Assembly: GCA_040758155.1 (NCBI GenBank)
Contig: JBFLWB010000135.1
Location: 1-36,635 of the forward strand
From: Thermodesulfobacteriota bacterium
GTDB taxonomy: Bacteria; Desulfobacterota; Deferrimicrobia; Deferrimicrobiales; Deferrimicrobiaceae
Reading direction: 5' to 3'
Length of the DNA: 36,635 bases
In this document: in pieces, positions 23,600-35,112 of the stretch
Layout: the number at the start of each line of letters is the position of its first letter
How positions within the stretch are numbered: the first letter of the stretch is position 1
Translations under genes and position numbers: made by a program
Notes under the pieces: generated by a model
Told to the model about the DNA's origin: nothing
Databases searched by the model: none
What the model saw: the letters and a program-made list of their open reading frames with translations, nothing else

Positions 23600-26353
23600 T
23601 CAGTTGTGGGCATGCTCCCGCCCGCCGCCGGCCGCCGCCTGGAACAGGTTCGCCGCCTCGAAGACGAGGTTCATCGTCCCCCGGTACCCGGCCCACACCT
23701 TCTGGTGGGCGCCCAGCCGGTCGAACACCGGAAGCCCCGCCCGCAGATGCGAGCGGATGCCCAGCTTCGCCGCCGCCTGCCTGCCGTTCGAGTTCGCCAC
23801 CAGCAGGTCGGCCCCCCGCGCCGCCGTCTCGAGGTCCTCGAGGTCGCCCACGAAGACGGAGCCGCACGGAAGCGCGTCGAGGCCGCGCGTCCGGGTGGCG
23901 GAGATCGCGGTCTGGATCTCGCAGCCCATCGAGGCGAGGAAGCGCGTCATCCCGATGAGAAGGTCCGCCTCGAGCGCGAGCGCCACCCGCTTTCCCCCGA
24001 ACTGGTAGTGGCTGTCGGCCATCGCGTCCACCAGGCGGCTGCGGCGTTTGCGTTCCCTTTCCGGCACGGGCCTTCCGCTGATCCCGCAAAGCGCCGCCAT
24101 CAGGCGGTCGACCTCGCGCAGGCCGGTCAGCGACGAAAAACCGTACGCCAGGATGCCGAACCGCTCCCGCAGGGAGAGCGCCGCCTTCGCCAGCGAATCG
24201 CCGACGAAAAGGGTGGCCTGGCTGCGCCCCGCCTTCCGGATCTCCTCCACAGGGATTCCTCCCGTGGAGAGCGGGGAGACCGCGTCGTCGACGTGGCCGT
24301 CGAGCGCCCCGGAAAGGTCGGGGACGACGATCGCGGAAAGGCCGAACGACTCGACGATCTCCCGGATCTCGTCGACGTCCGCGGGCGTCAGGTGGCTGCC
24401 CGGAAGGAGCGTCACCTGGCCGGGGATCGTCTCCCCCCCTTCCGCCAGCGTGTCGAGGAGAGACTCGACCGCCGCCGCGTACCCTTCCTGCATCGAGCCG
24501 CAGTAGTCGGGAGTGGAAGCCCGCACGACGGGCACCGCGTCGAATCCGGGATTCTCCTCCCGGAACTGCGCGATCGCGCTGCGGACATCGTCGCCCATCG
24601 TCTCGGTCAGCCCGGACGTCATCACACCCACTATCCCGGGCCGGAACTTTGAGATCACCCTTCCGATCCCCGCTTTCAGGTTTCCCCAGCCGCCGAAGAT
24701 CGCGGCGTCCTCGCTCATCGACGTGGAGTTCAGGGCGATCGGCTCCTTGAAGTGACGGGAGAGCTGCAGCCGGATGAACGTGGAGCAGCCCTGGGCCCCG
24801 TGGAGCAGCCCGAGCATCCGGTCGACGCCGAGATACGCCAGGGTGGCGCCGAGCGCGGGGGAGTTCTTCTGCGGGTTCACCGACGCCGGCTTGGAGGGAA
24901 CCTTGACGCGCGACGCGGAAAGGTCCTCGGAAAGCAGCGACTCCGCGTGCGAAGCGGCGGCGCCGGCCAGGGCTGCGCCTTCCTCCCCTTCCCACGGGGC
25001 AGGACGGTCGATCGCCGGCCAGATGGGACTGTTGACCGTCAGGTCGAGCTGCCGCGCGAAGGTGACCATCCCCTCGTACCCCGCATACGGGTAGGACCGG
25101 CCGTGGTTGATGTCGAGGAACGGCGTCTTCGTCTTGAGCGCGAGGAACTTCGTCTTGCCGCCCGCGACGACCAGGTCGGGCATTTTCTCCGACATGACCG
25201 CCAGCAGCCCCGCGGAGGAGGTGTCGTCGATGATCCGGGCGTCCGCGCGCATGAGCGCCTTCATCCGGTGGAAGTCCTCCAGCGTCGAGTTCTGCGTCCC
25301 GGCCGCCAGCACCTCCACCCCGAGCTCCCGCAGCGCGCTGACCATCGACCAGGTCTTGACCCCCCCGGTGAACAGCACCGCACGCTTCCCCTCCAGGCGG
25401 GCCCTGTAGGGGGCGATCCGCTCCCGGCAGCGCGCCTCCTCCTCCCCGATCAGCTTCTCCACGCGGTCGCGCATGGAGGTGTCGTCGGCTCCTCCGCACG
25501 AAAGGTCGAGCATCCGGGCGATGTCGCGAAGCGCCTTCGCCGTGTCGGCCATCCCGTAGAACGACTCCTCGATGTACTCCATCCCGTACCGCAGCTTCAT
25601 CTTCCGGGCGAGGTTCGTGAGCGACTTGGAGCAGACGATGACGTTGAGCTTCGCCCGGTGGGCGTACCGGAGCTCCTCGAATTTCGCGTCGCCGCTGATG
25701 CACGACAGGATACGGATCCCCAGCCGCTCGAACAGCGGCCGGATCCCCCACAGGTCGCCGGCGATGTTGTACTCGCCGATCAGATTGATGTCGTACGGCG
25801 TGACCGCTTCCGGCTCGGCGGTCCCGATGACCCGGTGGAACAGCAGCTCGCCCGCCAGTCGGTTGCCGATGTTCTTGTCGCCGATGAAGCCGGGCGTGTT
25901 CACCGGGATGACGGGGATCGGCACCTCGCCCGAGACCGCCCTGCAGACCGCCTCGATGTCGTCGCCGGTCATCGCCGTGACGCAGGTGGCGTAGACGAAG
26001 ATCGCCTTCGCCTCGCCCGCATAACGATCCGCGAGGTCCAGGATCGCCCGGCGCAGCTTCTTCTCCCCGCCGAACACCACGTCGTTCTCGAGCATCTCGG
26101 TGGTGAAGCCCCGGCGGTACAACTGGGAGCCGGAGGATCGCGCCCCCCGGTTGTCCCAGGAGTTTCCGGCGCACGCGATGGGGCCGTGCACCAGGTGGAT
26201 CGCGTCGGTGACCGGCATCAGCACCACGCGCGCGCCGTCGAACGCGCAGGAGCGCTCCGTCCCCTCGCCCGGCTCCGACTTCCGGCAGAACTTCGGGGCG
26301 CCCTTCTCCTGCGTATCGCATTCCGGAGCGTCGTAGTAATCCGGCCTCGCCAT
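23600..26353 (-). CDS. nifEN: fused NifE-NifN FeMo-cofactor assembly scaffold
   Basis: A 917-residue fusion of both subunits of the scaffold on which NifB-co is matured with Mo and homocitrate. Residues 1-455 are NifE: cluster cysteine region HLVHGPIACAGNSWDNRG, YATCVTAMTGDDI, YDINLIGEYNIAGDLWG and CSKSLTNLARKM, ending with FLDINHGRSYPYAGYEGM. A linker of ~28 residues (Ala/Glu-rich) leads to NifN from ~483: KPASVNPQKNSPALGATLAYLGV, LLHGAQGCSTFIRLQLSRHFKEPI, GVMTSGLTETMGDD and a C-terminal domain with VANSNGRQAAAKL. Such fusions are known in Geobacter relatives. It follows nifK by 11 bp with GAGGG upstream of the ATG. Confidence 0.95.
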   Translation of the reverse strand: MARPDYYDAPECDTQEKGAPKFCRKSEPGEGTERSCAFDGARVVLMPVTDAIHLVHGPIACAGNSWDNRGARSSGSQLYRRGFTTEMLENDVVFGGEKKLRRAILDLADRYAGEAKAIFVYATCVTAMTGDDIEAVCRAVSGEVPIPVIPVNTPGFIGDKNIGNRLAGELLFHRVIGTAEPEAVTPYDINLIGEYNIAGDLWGIRPLFERLGIRILSCISGDAKFEELRYAHRAKLNVIVCSKSLTNLARKMKLRYGMEYIEESFYGMADTAKALRDIARMLDLSCGGADDTSMRDRVEKLIGEEEARCRERIAPYRARLEGKRAVLFTGGVKTWSMVSALRELGVEVLAAGTQNSTLEDFHRMKALMRADARIIDDTSSAGLLAVMSEKMPDLVVAGGKTKFLALKTKTPFLDINHGRSYPYAGYEGMVTFARQLDLTVNSPIWPAIDRPAPWEGEEGAALAGAAASHAESLLSEDLSASRVKVPSKPASVNPQKNSPALGATLAYLGVDRMLGLLHGAQGCSTFIRLQLSRHFKEPIALNSTSMSEDAAIFGGWGNLKAGIGRVISKFRPGIVGVMTSGLTETMGDDVRSAIAQFREENPGFDAVPVVRASTPDYCGSMQEGYAAAVESLLDTLAEGGETIPGQVTLLPGSHLTPADVDEIREIVESFGLSAIVVPDLSGALDGHVDDAVSPLSTGGIPVEEIRKAGRSQATLFVGDSLAKAALSLRERFGILAYGFSSLTGLREVDRLMAALCGISGRPVPERERKRRSRLVDAMADSHYQFGGKRVALALEADLLIGMTRFLASMGCEIQTAISATRTRGLDALPCGSVFVGDLEDLETAARGADLLVANSNGRQAAAKLGIRSHLRAGLPVFDRLGAHQKVWAGYRGTMNLVFEAANLFQAAAGGGREHAHN

Positions 26354-26364
26354 CGGTTCGCCCT

Positions 26365-27834
26365 CTACCGCATCATCTCGAAGAAGCGCTCCTCGCACGT
26401 CTCGTCCTTGATATCGAGGAACTTGTTGCAGATGTCCGTGAGCATGTTGACCGCGCCCCGGTACCCGATCCGCGGGTAGCGGTGCAGGTTCACGCGGTCG
26501 AACACCGGGAAGCCGAACCGGAAGAGCGGGATCTTCGCCTCGCGCGCGGCGAACTTCCCGTGCGTGTCGCCGATCAGCGCGTCCACCGGCTCGGAGAACA
26601 GGAGACTGCGCAGGTGCCACAGATCCTTGTTCATCCAGGTCTTCCCCTTTTTCCCGTAGGGGGAGGCGGCCAGCAGCGCCTGCAGCTCCTTCTCCAGCTT
26701 CTTGCTCCCCTTGCTGCACAGGATGTGGACCGGCTCCGCGCCCATCTCGAGCAGGAACGAAACGTAGCCAGCCAGATAGTCCGGGTCTCCGTAGAGGGCG
26801 AACCGCTTCCCGTGGATGTACTGGTGGGCGTCGGTCATGGCGTCCACCGCCCGCCCGCGCTCGGCCCGCAGTGAATCCGGGACCGGCTTCCCGGACAGCT
26901 CCGACAGCTTCATCAGGAACGCGTCGGTCTTCGCGATCCCGAACGGCGTCGGGATCGAGGCGTGGCTGCCGGCGAAATTGTCCTTGATCCAGGCGAACGT
27001 CTTGGAAGCCGCATAAGGAGCCACGGTCAGCGTCGCCTTCCCGTTGATCGCGTCGGCCGCGTCCTCGAGCTTCGTGCCGCCCGCGTACATGCGGTACGCG
27101 CCGTCGAGCGGCGAGTCGAAGGTGTCGGAAATGTCGGCGAGGAAGGTGTAAGGAATCCCGAACTCCTCGAAGATCCGCTTGTACTCCCGGTAGTTGCCGG
27201 TGTTGAAATCGCATCCGGCGATAAAATTGAGCTTCCCGGTGCAGCGCCCCTCGACCGCCTTCCCCTCCGTCAGCGTCTGGAGGATGGAGAGCAGCATGGC
27301 GTCGTAGCCGTGGACGTGGGAACCGTTGAAGCTCGGGGTGTTGGCGTACGGAACCGGGAGGCCGGCCGGGAGGGACCCTTTCTGCCGCGCGTTCTTTATG
27401 AAGGCGGTCAGGTCGTCGCCGATGACCTCGGGCATGCAGGAGGTGAACACCGCCAGCATCTTCGGCTTGTACAGCGCGACGGCGTTCTCCAGCCCCTCGT
27501 GCAGATTGTTCTGCCCCCCGAACACCGCGCCGTCCTCGGTCATCGCGTCGGAGACGGCCTGCGCCGGCTCCCGGAAGTGCCGGTTGAACGTGGAGCGGTA
27601 GTACGAGGCGCAGCCCTGCGACCCGTGGACGAAGGGGAGCGTCCCCTCGAAGCCGTGGGCGGCGAGCTCCGCGCCCAGCGGCTGGCACGCGTGCGCGGGA
27701 TTGATCACCAGCGCCTGCCGGGCGAAGTTCTTCTCGCGGTACTCCTCCGTGCGGGTCCAGGCCGCCACGCGCTCGACTTCTTCCATGCCGGGCTCCGTGA
27801 GCGGCTTCACTTCCAGTCCGAGGTAGTTCGACAC
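26365..27834 (-). CDS. nifK: nitrogenase MoFe protein beta subunit NifK
   Basis: A 489-residue beta subunit of dinitrogenase. P-cluster cysteines are at C50 (NPAHACQPLG), C75 (GSQGCASYY) and C133 (TSCMPEVIGDD). Other conserved blocks are FNRHFREP, MTEDGAVFGGQNN, NTPSFNGSHVHGYD, MYAGGTKLED, GKRFALYGDPDYLAG, ILAASPYGK-like LLAASPYGKKGKTW and the C-terminal YRGAVNMLTDI. It is slightly shorter at the N-terminus than Azotobacter NifK. Start lies 13 bp after nifD. Together with NifD it forms the alpha2beta2 MoFe protein. Confidence 0.97.
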   Translation of the reverse strand: MSNYLGLEVKPLTEPGMEEVERVAAWTRTEEYREKNFARQALVINPAHACQPLGAELAAHGFEGTLPFVHGSQGCASYYRSTFNRHFREPAQAVSDAMTEDGAVFGGQNNLHEGLENAVALYKPKMLAVFTSCMPEVIGDDLTAFIKNARQKGSLPAGLPVPYANTPSFNGSHVHGYDAMLLSILQTLTEGKAVEGRCTGKLNFIAGCDFNTGNYREYKRIFEEFGIPYTFLADISDTFDSPLDGAYRMYAGGTKLEDAADAINGKATLTVAPYAASKTFAWIKDNFAGSHASIPTPFGIAKTDAFLMKLSELSGKPVPDSLRAERGRAVDAMTDAHQYIHGKRFALYGDPDYLAGYVSFLLEMGAEPVHILCSKGSKKLEKELQALLAASPYGKKGKTWMNKDLWHLRSLLFSEPVDALIGDTHGKFAAREAKIPLFRFGFPVFDRVNLHRYPRIGYRGAVNMLTDICNKFLDIKDETCEERFFEMMR

Positions 27835-27847
27835 GGCGCCTCTCCTT

Positions 27848-30249
<2,402 letters not shown>

Positions 30250-30325
30250 TTATTGCGCGAGGCCGGATTTTGCGCCTCCCGCTCGCGAAATGCGGACAAT
30301 TTCGTAGCCACATTGGACATCAAGC

Positions 30326-30341
30326 TATACAATATTGTCGT
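30326..30341 (+). promoter_or_regulatory. AT-rich palindrome / possible -10 region in front of draT copy 2
   Basis: TATACAAT (30326-30333) resembles an extended -10 element, and ACAATATTGT (30329-30338) is a perfect 10-bp palindrome. The draT ATG at 30342 follows within nine bases. No convincing -35 is found at 17 bases. It may be a regulator site or a promoter giving a nearly leaderless transcript. Confidence 0.3.
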
Positions 30342-31130
30342 ATGCAGCCATCGAGGATGAACCTGTGCAACCTTCCGCCGTGGGCGATCGCGGCGCCCGA
30401 GTTCAACGAGAACCCGCAGCGCATCGAGATCCAGGGCGTGCGGCGGTTCCATCGCCAGTTGTTCGAGCGGCTTTGCTCGCTGGCCGATCCGGCCGACCGC
30501 GCGCAGGCGTTCCAGGACCACATGGACGTCGCGTTCCAGCTCCACCAGTGGTCGCGGGAAACCTCCCCGCTCGGCCGGAAAAGCCTGAAGAACAGCTACC
30601 TGCGGTTTTTGCGGGGATGGATGTTCGACGCGAACTCCGTGGAGGGAGCCGTCCTCAAGGGATGGGTCGAAAGCCGGATCGGGATCCCGCCGACCTTCCA
30701 CAAGGGACCGATCGGAGATGCCGACTCGGAGGGATACGGAGCGTACCTGGTCGACCGGATGCGCGGCACCGCCCGGACCAGCGCGATCCAGGCGCAGTTC
30801 GACCTCCTCTACGAATACGTGCAGGAAGAGCTTCGCCTGCGCGGAGAGCCGGCCGCCTTCGCGCTGTTCCGCGGCGTCCACGACCTGCAGGAGCACAAGG
30901 TCCTGGCGGAGCTCGGCAGGAACCGGAAGCGGCTGCGCCTGAACAACCTCAATTCCTTCACGGACGATTTCGAGCGGGCGTTCCAGTTCGGCACGCGGGT
31001 GCTGGAGGTCCGCGTCCCATTCTGCAAAGTGTTCTTTCGCGCCGACCTGCTCCCCGGCGCGGTGCTGAAGGGCGAGGAGGAAGTCCTGGTGATCGGAGGC
31101 GATTTCGATGTCGTCGTCCGGACCGGCTGA
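30342..31130 (+). CDS. draT: dinitrogenase reductase ADP-ribosyltransferase, copy 2
   Basis: A 262-residue DraT. Typical sequence: MNLCNLPPWAIAAPEFNENPQRIEIQGVRRFH, SLKNSYLRFLRGWMFDANSVEGAVLKGWVESRIGIPPTFH, FALFRGVHDL, RLNNLNSFTDDFERAFQFG and LKGEEEVLVIGGDFDVVV. It inactivates NifH by ADP-ribosylation. This copy is divergent from nifH, so target and modifier share one intergenic region. Start is uncertain: the ATG at 30342 has no ribosome site and lies just after an AT-rich -10-like element; the ATG at 30357 is touched by GAGG. The protein overlaps draG copy 2 by 23 bases. A longer upstream reading frame would cross the nifH promoter and is unlikely. Confidence 0.92.
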   Translation: MQPSRMNLCNLPPWAIAAPEFNENPQRIEIQGVRRFHRQLFERLCSLADPADRAQAFQDHMDVAFQLHQWSRETSPLGRKSLKNSYLRFLRGWMFDANSVEGAVLKGWVESRIGIPPTFHKGPIGDADSEGYGAYLVDRMRGTARTSAIQAQFDLLYEYVQEELRLRGEPAAFALFRGVHDLQEHKVLAELGRNRKRLRLNNLNSFTDDFERAFQFGTRVLEVRVPFCKVFFRADLLPGAVLKGEEEVLVIGGDFDVVVRTG

Positions 31131-32055
31131 CGAGCGGCGGCGCCTAGTTTCCGCCGGGCGCGAGGGGATGACGGACCGCGCCGTGGCGTCGTTCCTGGGC
31201 GCGGCGATCGGCGACGCGCTGGGGGCCACGACCGAATTCCTGCTGCCCGAGGAGATCCGGGCGAAGTTCGGCGTCCACGACCGGATCGCGGGGGGCGGCT
31301 GGCTTAAGCTGAAGCCGGGCCGGGTGACGGACGACACGGAGATGTCGCTGTGCCTCTCGCAGGCATTGCTCGAAACGAGGGAGTTCGACGTCGCCGCGGT
31401 CGCGGAGCGGTTCGCCGCGTGGCTGCGGGGCCGGCCGACGGACGTGGGAGCGACCTGCCGCAGCGGGATCCGCGGCTACATCCTCAAGAATCGGCTGGAA
31501 GCGCCGTTCAACGAGTGGGCGGCGGGCAACGGCGCGCTGATGCGCATCGCTCCGGCGGCCCTGTTCTCGCTCGGCGACGACGCCCTGCTCGAGCGGGTCG
31601 CGATCGGACAGGCGCATCTGACGCACAACAACCCGCTCTCCGACGCCGCGTGCCTCTGCGTCGGCCGGATGGTGCATCTCGCCCTGCGCGGGGAAGGGCG
31701 GAGCCGCCTGCTGCGGGAGGCCGAATCGCTCGTCGCGGCGCATCCGCGGTTCGACTTCTCGCGCTACCGCGGGGAGGCGAGCGCCTACGTCGTCCACACG
31801 GTCCAGACGGTCTTCCACTTCTTCTTCGGGACGCGCTCCTTCGAGGAATGTCTCGTGGGAGTCGTGAACCGCGGGGAGGACGCGGACACCACGGGAGCGA
31901 TCGCGGGCATGATCGCGGGGGCGTATTACGGAACGGCCGGGATCCCGGAGCGCTGGAGGCGGGCGCTTCACCCGCCGGTCGCCGCGGAGGTCGAGGATGC
32001 CGCCGCGAGGCTGATCCGGCGGTCGCCGGCGTTCCGCGAATCGGAGGGGACATGA
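31108..32055 (+). CDS. draG: ADP-ribosyl-[dinitrogen reductase] hydrolase, copy 2
   Basis: A 315-residue DraG. Motifs: GAAIGDALGATTEF (31-44), TDDTEMSL (74-81), DVGATCRSGIRGY, and NRGEDADTTGAIAGMIAGAYYG in the C-terminal third, all metal and ADP-ribose contacts of the family. It reactivates NifH. The ATG at 31108 is supported by GGAGG eight bases upstream, inside draT; the Met at residue 21 is an alternative with GAGGGG touching it. It overlaps nifA by four bases (ATGA), placing the modification switch and the transcription activator in one transcript. Confidence 0.93.
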   Translation: MSSSGPADERRRLVSAGREGMTDRAVASFLGAAIGDALGATTEFLLPEEIRAKFGVHDRIAGGGWLKLKPGRVTDDTEMSLCLSQALLETREFDVAAVAERFAAWLRGRPTDVGATCRSGIRGYILKNRLEAPFNEWAAGNGALMRIAPAALFSLGDDALLERVAIGQAHLTHNNPLSDAACLCVGRMVHLALRGEGRSRLLREAESLVAAHPRFDFSRYRGEASAYVVHTVQTVFHFFFGTRSFEECLVGVVNRGEDADTTGAIAGMIAGAYYGTAGIPERWRRALHPPVAAEVEDAAARLIRRSPAFRESEGT

Positions 32056-34415
32056 GCACGAAACCGGCGGCGGAAGCCCGCAGGCGGTCCGACGTGGAAC
32101 AGCGGCTGCTCGAGTTGACGACGCTGCACGAGATCAGCAAGGTGCTCACCGAATCGCTCGACCTGCGCGTCACCTGCGGCAAGGTGCTCAAGCTCCTGTC
32201 GCAGATGCTCGGGATGGCGCGCGGCACGTTCATGATGCGCGAGCCCGGCAGCCCGAACCTCTCCATCGTGGCGGCCTGCGGGATGACGGAAGAGGAGGTT
32301 CGCCGCGGCAGGTACAAGGTGGGCGAGGGGATCGTCGGACGCGTCGTCGCGACGGGCAGCCCGATCGTGGTGCCGTCCATCGGCGACGAGCCGCTGTTCC
32401 TCGACCGCACGGGCTCCCGGGCGAAGCTGGACCGGAAGTCGATCTCCTTCCTGTGCGTCCCGGTGAAGGTCGGCGGCGAAACGGTCGGCGTCCTTTCCGC
32501 CGACCGGCTGTTCGAGGACCGCATCCCGTTCGACCGCGACGTCCAGTTCCTCTCCATCGTGGCGGGAAGCATCGCGCAGGCGGTCCGGATCGGGGAGATG
32601 GTCCGCGACGAGAAGCAGCGGCTGCTCGACGAGAACCTCACCCTGAAGTCGGAGCTGAAAGGGCGCTACCGGTTCGACAACATCATCGGCGTCAGCGACC
32701 GGATGCAGGCGGTGTTCGGCCAGGTGGACCGGGTGAGCCGGAGCAGCGCCACCGTCATCCTGCGGGGGGAGAGCGGCACGGGAAAGGAGATGATCGCCGG
32801 GCTCATCCACTTCAACAGCCCGCGCGCGAACGGCCCCTTCGTGAAGCTCAACTGCGCCGCGCTCCCCGAGACGCTGCTCGAGACGGAGTTGTTCGGCCAC
32901 GCCCGCGGCGCCTTCACCGGCGCGGTCGGCGAGAAGCGGGGGCGGTTCGAGCTGGCCAACGGCGGTACGCTGTTCCTCGACGAGGTGGGCGACCTGCCGC
33001 TTTCCTTCCAGGTCAAGCTGCTGCGCGTCCTGCAGGAGCGGCAGTTCGAGCGGGTCGGCGGCACCGGGACGATCTCGGTGGACGTGCGGCTCGTCACCGC
33101 GACGAACCGCGCGCTGGAGGACGCCGTGCGCTCGGGCGCCTTCCGGGAGGACCTCTATTACCGGCTCAACGTCATCCCGATCTTCCTTCCGCCGCTCCGG
33201 GAGCGCCCCGAGGACATCCCGCCGCTGATCGAGCACTTCCTTTCCCGCTTCAACCGGGAGAACGGAAAATCGGTCCGCCTGTCGCGGTCGGTTTACGAGC
33301 GGCTGCTGCGCTACCCCTGGCCCGGAAACATCCGGGAGCTGCAGCACGCGATCGAGCACCTGGTCGTCATGGCGGAAGGGACCGAGGCGAGGGAAGCGGA
33401 GCTGCCGCTCTCCATCCTCAACGGCCCCGGTCTGGCCGTTTCTCCGGGCGCTCCCCTCCCCGCGCCCGCGTCCGGGCTCGCCTCATCGCCACCGCAGGAG
33501 GCAGGTCTTTCCGCCGGGCAAACGCCCGCGCTGTCCGCCATCGAGCAGGCCGAAAAGGCGATGATCGAGGAGGCGCTAGCCAAGGCGGAGGGGAACCGGT
33601 CGAAGGCGGCGCGCGTTCTCGGGATCACCCCGCGGCAGATCGGGTACAAGGCGAGGAAGTACGGGATCGGACGGAACCTCCTCATGGCGTTGCTCTGCCT
33701 CGCGGTCCTCCTGCTTCCGGCGGTCCCCGCGTGGGCCGGCGAGGTCAGTCTCTCCGCAGCCGCCAGCCTGAAGGATGCCCTGGACGAGATCGCGGACGCC
33801 TACGCGCGAAACAACCCGGGCACGAGGTTCCTGAAAAACTACGGGAGCTCCGGCGCCCTCGCGAAGCAGATCGAAAACGGCGCCCCCGCCGACATCTTCC
33901 TTTCCGCCAACATCGAGTGGATGGAATACTTGAAGGAGAGGCGCATTGTGGCTGCGGAAAGCGTCGGGACGTTCGCCTTCAACACGCTGGTCTTCGTCGG
34001 TGCGGGGGACAAGGGAGTGTCGTCGATCCGGGACCTCCCACGGCTGGAGCGGATCGCCGTCGGCAGCCCGGCGAGCGTCCCCGCCGGGAAATACGCTGCG
34101 GAGGCGCTGGCGCGCGCGGGGATCGGCCGGCAGCTCGAAAAGAAGCTGGTCATGGCACGGGACGTGCGCGAATGCCTCTTGTACGCGGAGCGGGAAGAAG
34201 CGGACGGGGCGTTCGTCTACCGGACCGACGCCCTGCTGGCCAAACGCGCGAGGATCCTTTTCGAGGTCCCCCAGGAGCTGTACCCGCGGGTGACCTACCC
34301 CTTCGCCTTGACCGCCGCCGGCGCGAATAACGGGGATGCGGTGCGATTCTACGGGTATCTCGGAAGCGAAGCGGCCAGGGCCGCGCTTGTCCGGCACGGC
34401 TTTTCGCTGAAATAA
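32052..34415 (+). CDS. nifA-modA: NifA transcription activator fused in frame to molybdate-binding protein ModA
   Basis: A 787-residue open frame with no stop between two complete genes. Residues 1-544 are NifA: GAF sensor (~20-180), sigma-54 AAA+ domain (~210-440) with Walker A GESGTGKE (239-246), GAFTGA loop (286-291) and Walker B LFLDEVGD (307-314), a Pro/Ala-rich linker without cysteines (~452-495), and a Fis-type HTH ending [12 protein letters not shown] (~507-539). NifA proteins normally end here. The frame continues through RNLL into a complete signal peptide (545-562, cleavage after AWA) and a full ModA (563-787; [39 protein letters not shown]). The upstream ATG overlaps draG, with GGAGG nearby. 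Either a natural polyprotein/membrane fusion, or a lost nifA stop with internal initiation of modA. Confidence 0.85.
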   Translation: MSTKPAAEARRRSDVEQRLLELTTLHEISKVLTESLDLRVTCGKVLKLLSQMLGMARGTFMMREPGSPNLSIVAACGMTEEEVRRGRYKVGEGIVGRVVATGSPIVVPSIGDEPLFLDRTGSRAKLDRKSISFLCVPVKVGGETVGVLSADRLFEDRIPFDRDVQFLSIVAGSIAQAVRIGEMVRDEKQRLLDENLTLKSELKGRYRFDNIIGVSDRMQAVFGQVDRVSRSSATVILRGESGTGKEMIAGLIHFNSPRANGPFVKLNCAALPETLLETELFGHARGAFTGAVGEKRGRFELANGGTLFLDEVGDLPLSFQVKLLRVLQERQFERVGGTGTISVDVRLVTATNRALEDAVRSGAFREDLYYRLNVIPIFLPPLRERPEDIPPLIEHFLSRFNRENGKSVRLSRSVYERLLRYPWPGNIRELQHAIEHLVVMAEGTEAREAELPLSILNGPGLAVSPGAPLPAPASGLASSPPQEAGLSAGQTPALSAIEQAEKAMIEEALAKAEGNRSKAARVLGITPRQIGYKARKYGIGRNLLMALLCLAVLLLPAVPAWAGEVSLSAAASLKDALDEIADAYARNNPGTRFLKNYGSSGALAKQIENGAPADIFLSANIEWMEYLKERRIVAAESVGTFAFNTLVFVGAGDKGVSSIRDLPRLERIAVGSPASVPAGKYAAEALARAGIGRQLEKKLVMARDVRECLLYAEREEADGAFVYRTDALLAKRARILFEVPQELYPRVTYPFALTAAGANNGDAVRFYGYLGSEAARAALVRHGFSLK
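33684..34415 (+). other. modA: ModA segment of the fusion (possible internal start at ATG 33684)
   Basis: If translation begins at this ATG, the product is a normal 243-residue periplasmic molybdate-binding protein: signal peptide [18 protein letters not shown] and mature domain of ~225 residues with the ModA blocks [42 protein letters not shown] and [12 protein letters not shown]-like [19 protein letters not shown]. The 20 bases before the ATG lack a convincing Shine-Dalgarno (GGACGGAA at most) and contain CCTCCT, which resembles the 16S 3' end itself. It is followed by modB after 11 bp. Confidence 0.7.
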
Positions 34416-34426
34416 AGAGACAGGTG

Positions 34427-35110
34427 ATGCCCGCCTTGACCCCCGCCGACTACGACGCGATCCTGCTATCCGTCAAGGTCGCCCTGACGGCCGTGGCCGT
34501 GTCGCTTCCATTCGGCGTCGCCCTCGCCTACCTGTTCGCCTTCCGCGACTTCCGGGGCAAGGTGCTGCTGGACGTCTTCGTGAACCTCCCGCTGGCGCTG
34601 CCGCCCGTAGTGATCGGCTACCTGCTGCTGCTCCTGCTCGGCCGGCACGGCTGGATCGGGCGGATGCTGGATGCCGCCGGCGTCCGGATCGTCTTCACGT
34701 GGAAGGCGGCGGTGATCGCATCGGCGGTCGTCGGCTTCCCGCTGCTGGTCCGGTCGATCCGAATCGCCATGCAGTCCGTAGACCCGCAGCTTCTGCAGGC
34801 GTCCCGGACTCTCGGGGCCCCCTGGTACGATGCGGCGCTCACCGTCGTCCTTCCGATGTCGCGGCACGGGATCCTGGCCGGCTCGTCGCTGATGTTCGCC
34901 CGGAGCCTGGGGGAATTCGGCGCGACCGTCATCGTGGCGGGCAACATCCCCGGCGTCACGCGGACGATCCCGCTGGCGATCTACGATTACGCCGGCTCCC
35001 CCGCGGGGGAGGAAATCGCGATGTCGCTCTGTGCGGTGTCGGTCGCGATCTCTCTGGCAGCCCTCTTTCTCCACGAATTCCTCGGCAGGAAGCCGGCGGG
35101 GAGGGACTGA
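34427..35110 (+). CDS. modB: molybdate ABC transporter permease ModB
   Basis: A 227-residue inner membrane permease of the molybdate importer with about five to six helices. It has ILLSVKVALTAVAVSLPFGVALAYLFA, LPLALPPVVIGYLLLLLLGRHGWIG, the EAA loop QASRTLGAPWYDAALTVVLPMSRHGILAG, and ARSLGEFGATVIVAGNIPGVTRTIPLAIY, the classic ModB/CysT wording. It begins 11 bp after the ModA stop; a GTG directly precedes the ATG and is an alternative start. The stop nearly touches modC. Confidence 0.94.
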   Translation: MPALTPADYDAILLSVKVALTAVAVSLPFGVALAYLFAFRDFRGKVLLDVFVNLPLALPPVVIGYLLLLLLGRHGWIGRMLDAAGVRIVFTWKAAVIASAVVGFPLLVRSIRIAMQSVDPQLLQASRTLGAPWYDAALTVVLPMSRHGILAGSSLMFARSLGEFGATVIVAGNIPGVTRTIPLAIYDYAGSPAGEEIAMSLCAVSVAISLAALFLHEFLGRKPAGRD

Positions 35111-35112
35111 CC

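Noticed and set aside
32052-33683. Oxygen-sensing CX4C linker in NifA, as in rhizobial NifA
   Set aside because: The linker between the AAA+ domain and HTH (about residues 452-495) contains no cysteine.
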